From contig NC_090793.1 in the NCBI RefSeq assembly GCF_040054535.1, forward strand, positions 20,114,001 to 20,178,000: a DNA stretch of 64,000 nucleotides, written 5' to 3'. Below are positions 59,523 through 64,000 of this stretch, piece after piece (positions within the stretch are counted from its first letter, which is position 1; every line of letters begins with the position of its first letter). The notes beneath the pieces were generated by a model, which saw only the letters and a program-made list of their open reading frames with translations, ran no database searches and had not been told where the DNA came from. A program made the position numbers and the translations under genes. This stretch comes from Antennarius striatus (taxonomy: Eukaryota > Chordata > Actinopteri > Lophiiformes > Antennariidae).

Positions 59523-61300
59523 GGAGGACTGACCTCGTCTCCGTCCATTCCTCTTCAACATCCTCATACACCTTCGCCGTAATTTTCTTCTTGTGCACCG
59601 GATGGCGCTGACACCGCCTCGTTTCCCACCTGGTCACCTGACTGCCACGCCCAGTTACACACCTGTTCACTGGCCTCAAGCACCTGTGACTTACCTGGTT
59701 CACCTGGTCTCACCTCAGGGGTGTGCTAAGGTTAGCGCGGGTCCATCACCATAGCAACCAATGCTCTACATCCAAGGAGGGGCCCGCTTCATAAAAGATG
59801 AGAAAAGCAGGAACTTAAGTGAACCAATCAATCTAATCGATCAATCAGAGCTGCAGCTCCAGAAGAGTTGAGCTTGTCAAGTTTACCTGATAAACTTTTA
59901 TTTCCTATTATTTTATTTATTTTAGGTCATGTGATTCAGCAACAGCTGAGGATTAGCCTGAGAGGCTTGTTTCCATAGTAACCAAGCTTAAACTAAGTTG
60001 AACTTCCAAGATAAAATAAACCAGGCCAACTAGAATAAGCCTGGTTTATTTGATCCGGCTTGTCGGAGGATGTTACGTCCAGGGGTTGGGATTTAAATGG
60101 GAATAAAGAGCGTCGCCCTATGACGAACAGCTTTCCAGCTGGAGGAATACCTGATGGGTGAAGATCAGACAGAAAACTGATTGATCGCTTTGTAGCACAG
60201 ATTATATTCAATCTATAAAATCCATATCCGTTTGAAAAAGCAGATATTAAAGTGATTTCCAGCCGTCATCTCGGGTCGAGACGGTGTTTAAGTATCAGGC
60301 GTAAAGTTTAAGAGCTCTACAATATGCAGTCGTCACATTAAAAAGAAATGGGAAATAAATGAGTCTATTAACTTACAATTTAGTATATGTTGTGTTATAT
60401 CTGAAGCAGCCGTGATGCTGCAATGTTTTTATAAATGGTGGTTTTTATAGCTTGGTATTATTATAATCTAGTCAGGTAGGCGATGAGCGCTTGTTCAATT
60501 TGTCTGGAAGGAGAGTCGGATGACAGTAAATGTAATGAGCTCCTTCGCTCTTTTTATGTCACGTCATAACAAGCAAATTGTGTTATAATACTGATTCCAT
60601 CAGGCGGAATAAACTCACGCTTTTTTTGTCTTTATGTGAAAATCTTTAGATAAGAGTGGAGACTTTTCTTCTGAGATGTTCACTCCATCAGCTGATGAAA
60701 AAAAAACGGGCATTATTCCATCCAGTTTGTTTGTGCAGCAGGTGGACTGTGCGCAAACAATAAAACCCAATCCAATTTAATTTTTGCTATGTTGTGCAGG
60801 ATTGATAAGCTATAATCAAATAGCGCCGTGCGGCAGCGGAGGAGCGAGATTATGCCCTGGGAAATCACGTAGGCAACAAAAGGCTTTCCGGTAGATCGAT
60901 GCTGTTTTCGAGTCGCCGCCGTTCTCTGCAAGATAAGCAGTTTTCTTTTGTTTACACGTGAAGGAGCTGAACAACCGACTCCGGAGCAGAAGAATGTCAG
61001 AAACGTCATCTCTGACCCAGAAGGACTCGATTCCACTGGACAACACCAAAGCACTGATGAACGGCGTGCAGATGGTCACCCCCAGCGAAGGCCTGCCCCA
61101 TAAGAAAAATGAACAGCCATTGAAAGGAATTCAAATCCCACACCCCCCCAACTCCTATCTGTACCACACATTTCCACTCATTCACCCCCCCAGAATGAAA
61201 AAAAAAAAAACACGGAGGAAAACCAGCGTATACAAAATTAGCCTCAGGCTTATCATAATTTGCCGATTCAAACATCTGAGCCTGGGATGAATGCAGGTCT
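59521..61300. other. Intergenic, nothing recognised
   Basis: Unique AT-rich sequence. No exon, RNA gene or repeat of note. Confidence 0.5.
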
Positions 61301-61307
61301 GAAGGCG

Positions 61308-61309
<2 letters not shown>

Positions 61310-61349
<40 letters not shown>

Positions 61350-61492
61350 GTTGAGCCTGAACTTTAACCGTTGTCTATTTATAGACCTTTCCATGAGTCG
61401 ATCGCCAATTTCTACTGTTGTTTTCTAGCTTTTCATTCCCCCTTCTGCTAATGGAACCAACAGTATGTGTTGTGTTTATTCTGTTATCCTAT

Positions 61493-61540
<48 letters not shown>
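61310..61540. repeat. GT and CA microsatellites
   Basis: GT tract at 61311-61348 and CA tract at 61495-61538, about 150 bp apart and in opposite sense. Confidence 0.95.
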
Positions 61541-61543
<3 letters not shown>

Positions 61544-61721
61544 ATCCTCATTATTTCCAGCTGTGCTATCGTACACAAACACCTGAGCTGTAATTCTTCT
61601 TCTTGTTAAACTGCTGCCGACCGGCGCCGCCGTCCATCCTGCTGCTCCTAAAACGCACCGACGCAGCTGGAATGACTCCGCGCCAACTTTACACAATATT
61701 ACATCCCAGGAGGCGGTGATG

Positions 61722-62096
61722 TGTTGTAACTGTCAGTGTTCGTGTGTTCATCCGCCCGTTAGTTAGTCCACCAAATATCTTCACCAACGCTGCAGATGGA
61801 AAGGTGAAACAAAAAGCAGATTATTCAGGCAGCAAAGGGGATGGAAATGACCTTGACCTTGATAAAACTAGGTCAAGGTCAAATTTCAACGTGCATTCTA
61901 TTGGCTGACGGCATCCAGAAGTGCGCTACGTTCTGTGAGTCTCGGACTTCGAACTGCTCTGGTGTTTAGGTGCACTGGAACCTGATGATGTAATCACTAA
62001 ACAAAAAGGAACATTTTCAGGAAGCCAGAGGCACAAAAATGTGTCGGTCAGGGTCAAACGTGGAATTCAGGGGTGTCGCGGGATGTTGGTGTCTGT
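61722..62096 (-). repeat. Interspersed repeat family R1, copy C
   Basis: Inverted relative to copies A and B. It carries TGACCTTGACCTT (61848-61860) and AGGTCAAGGTCAA (61870-61882) at the centre and ends in GGGTGTCGCGGGATGTTGGT. Confidence 0.75.
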
Positions 62097-62244
62097 TTTT
62101 ATCACATGTGTGTCCCAGCCATGAACCAAAACACTCGGACACGAGGACGACGTGCAGACGTCCCAGTGGGTTTGAACCCAGTGTGAGGCAACGACCGCCG
62201 CCCCCCCGTTCTGTTTTAATCATATTGTTGTTTTTTAAATCAAT

Positions 62245-62245
<1 letters not shown>

Positions 62246-62328
<83 letters not shown>
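62246..62328. repeat. (CA)n microsatellite
   Basis: About 41 uninterrupted CA units. Confidence 0.97.
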
Positions 62329-62331
<3 letters not shown>

Positions 62332-62663
62332 ATATGTGATCAGAGGGTCACGCTAGGATCCTGGTGTGCCTTCAGATGCTCTGAGTCTCCAGACAAGAGG
62401 TTCTAATCAGGGAGGAGCTGCACTGGGCTTTGAAATCTGGCTTGAAAATAAATGAGATTCTCCTGGCTTGTATTTTATCTCGTTTCATTCGACCAAAACG
62501 CTGCGCTGACTAAAAACAAAAAACACTGACTGTCAAACTGATGCGTTCTGTTTCACGAACTGGAGCTGCGCTCTGCTTTGTGTCGCCCTGGGGGTCACAG
62601 CGGAGCAGGAAGGGGCAGACGAGGTCAAGCTTCCTCCTTTTCCTCCTCAACGTTAAGCCTGAG

Positions 62664-62733
62664 CATCACCACCGGTCCGACATCCCCACCGGTCCGACAT
62701 CACCACCGGTCCGACATCACCACCGGTCCGACA
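62664..62733. repeat. 17-bp minisatellite, unit CACCACCGGTCCGACAT
   Basis: Four near-identical direct copies, each containing the palindrome ACCGGT. Confidence 0.9.
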
Positions 62734-62739
62734 CTGACG

Positions 62740-64000
62740 TCAGTATTAAACAGAATCATCGTGTTCTGCAGACAAACACATCAGAGACTTGAAGCATCTT
62801 CATCTCCGTTTGTTCCAAACATCCCCTATCACACCTATGGAACATCATGACCCGACATCCACCAGGACTCGTCTGCATCGCCGTGTAAATTACGCTCAGA
62901 AGAGGTCAGGGCAGAAACTGTTTCTCCTCCTTTGCATATCCTGGATTTAATTTTACATTTTTCTGCTCTTTAAAATGAGAATCTGATGTAGTGCTGATTA
63001 TTTTCTGGCTATTTCAAGTCTTTTCTGCACGGCTGTCTTTATTACCGTGACCTCCTCCAGGAGACACATGACCTGATGTGTGAAAGATAAAAAAATAAAT
63101 CCGCCAGAGAAGAGCAGAACATCTCCAGGATGCACAATAAATACTATTCTGACCACTCATACTCCAGTTTATTTTAACATAAACAGATTGGGTTTATTAA
63201 AAAAAAAATAAAAAAGATAATTGAAAACTGCTCATCATCTGATTCATGTTGTGAGAGCAGACAGAAGAGAGGCAGCGGAATGGAGATGAGGGAGCGAGGA
63301 AGCCATCTGGTGAAGCGTTGGGCTGGAAGGAGCACAAACAATCCGGACCTTGTTCTCGTCTGCGTCGGCGGAAACCAACATGAAGGATTCGGATGGATGC
63401 GGATCAACCGACTGGCCCGGAGGTGAGCTCCACCCGACGCTCAACGCCACGAGACGGAGGCCCGACGAGGAGAACGGACGATGACGCTCCAAGACAGTTA
63501 TCTGTAAATGTAATAGTGTGTAACAGTGAGTGTGTAATAGTGTGTAATAGATGGTAATAGGGTGTAATAGTTTGTAGCTGAAGACTGAAATGTTAAAAGA
63601 AAAATAAGTTAGATAAAGCAAAAAAGATATTAGTTGTGTCAAGAGAAAGGTAAGAGATGGGAATTGAGTTAAGAAAAAGCGAAATAATAATCTATAAGAT
63701 AATAATATATATAATAATAATATATATACATACATATATATATATATATGATAATAACATATATCAATAAATAATAATCTAGAGTTTAGAAATGCTGATA
63801 TGGTGGAAAAAGAATGGTGTGCAAATGGTAAAGTATACATGTACATTTGTGTTTATTGATGTACATCATTAGGAATATTGAACTGTTCAATTGATGATAT
63901 CTTCATAGTTTGTACATAAGAATATCTGAACAAACGTGACAGACATGTTTATTAATTTAATTGGTTTTGGTTTTATCACAGTGTAAGAAAATAAATGTCA
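62740..64000. other. Intergenic, AT-rich end of window
   Basis: Repeated AGTGTGTAATAG words at 63510-63570 and a TATATA tract at 63690-63770. No exon recognised. Confidence 0.5.

Noticed and set aside
63244-63846. 200-aa minus-strand ORF
   Set aside because: Low-complexity Tyr/Ile/Leu-rich sequence through a TATA tract, with no motif and no splice context.

Overview
The window is teleost-like nuclear DNA. Genes are split by short GT-AG introns, and tRNA-derived SINEs, LINE tails, hAT-like fragments and long CA tracts are common. Genes are compact: the 17 coding exons of cdc73 fit in about 11 kb. I could not fix the species.

Gene order matches the human 1q31 block read backwards. From low to high coordinate it runs: a complement factor H-like gene (786-4505, -); cdc73 (5962-17130, -) with intronless b3galt2 (10078-11322, +) nested in its intron 10, as in mammals; ro60 (19503-22543, -); then four R4-type RGS genes head to tail on the minus strand, rgs2 (25880-27187), rgs13 (31130-32238), rgs21 (35380-36201) and rgs18 (40721-43347). 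All eight models were built by hand from splice sites; each gives one continuous reading frame, and exon phases agree throughout. uchl5, glrx2 and rgs1, which lie in this block in human, were not found. A possible terminal exon of an unidentified minus-strand gene lies at 45110-45311.

From about 45.3 kb to 64 kb I see no convincing gene. This stretch holds microsatellites, minisatellites, LINE and DNA-transposon pieces, and a few AT-rich homeobox-site-like stretches that could be conserved non-coding elements.

The genes do not form one pathway. cdc73 is a PAF1-complex transcription elongation factor, ro60 a small-RNA quality-control ring protein, b3galt2 a Golgi galactosyltransferase, the RGS genes GTPase activators for heterotrimeric G proteins, and the factor H-like gene a complement regulator. 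Points worth a second look: triplicated in-frame mini-exons in the factor H-like gene; an rgs2 that keeps only one of the three residues credited with Gq selectivity; a changed metal-site residue in ro60; a hAT-like terminus abutting the cdc73 exon 3 acceptor; a perfect 20-bp intronic hairpin; and a repeat family carrying paired AGGTCA half-sites.
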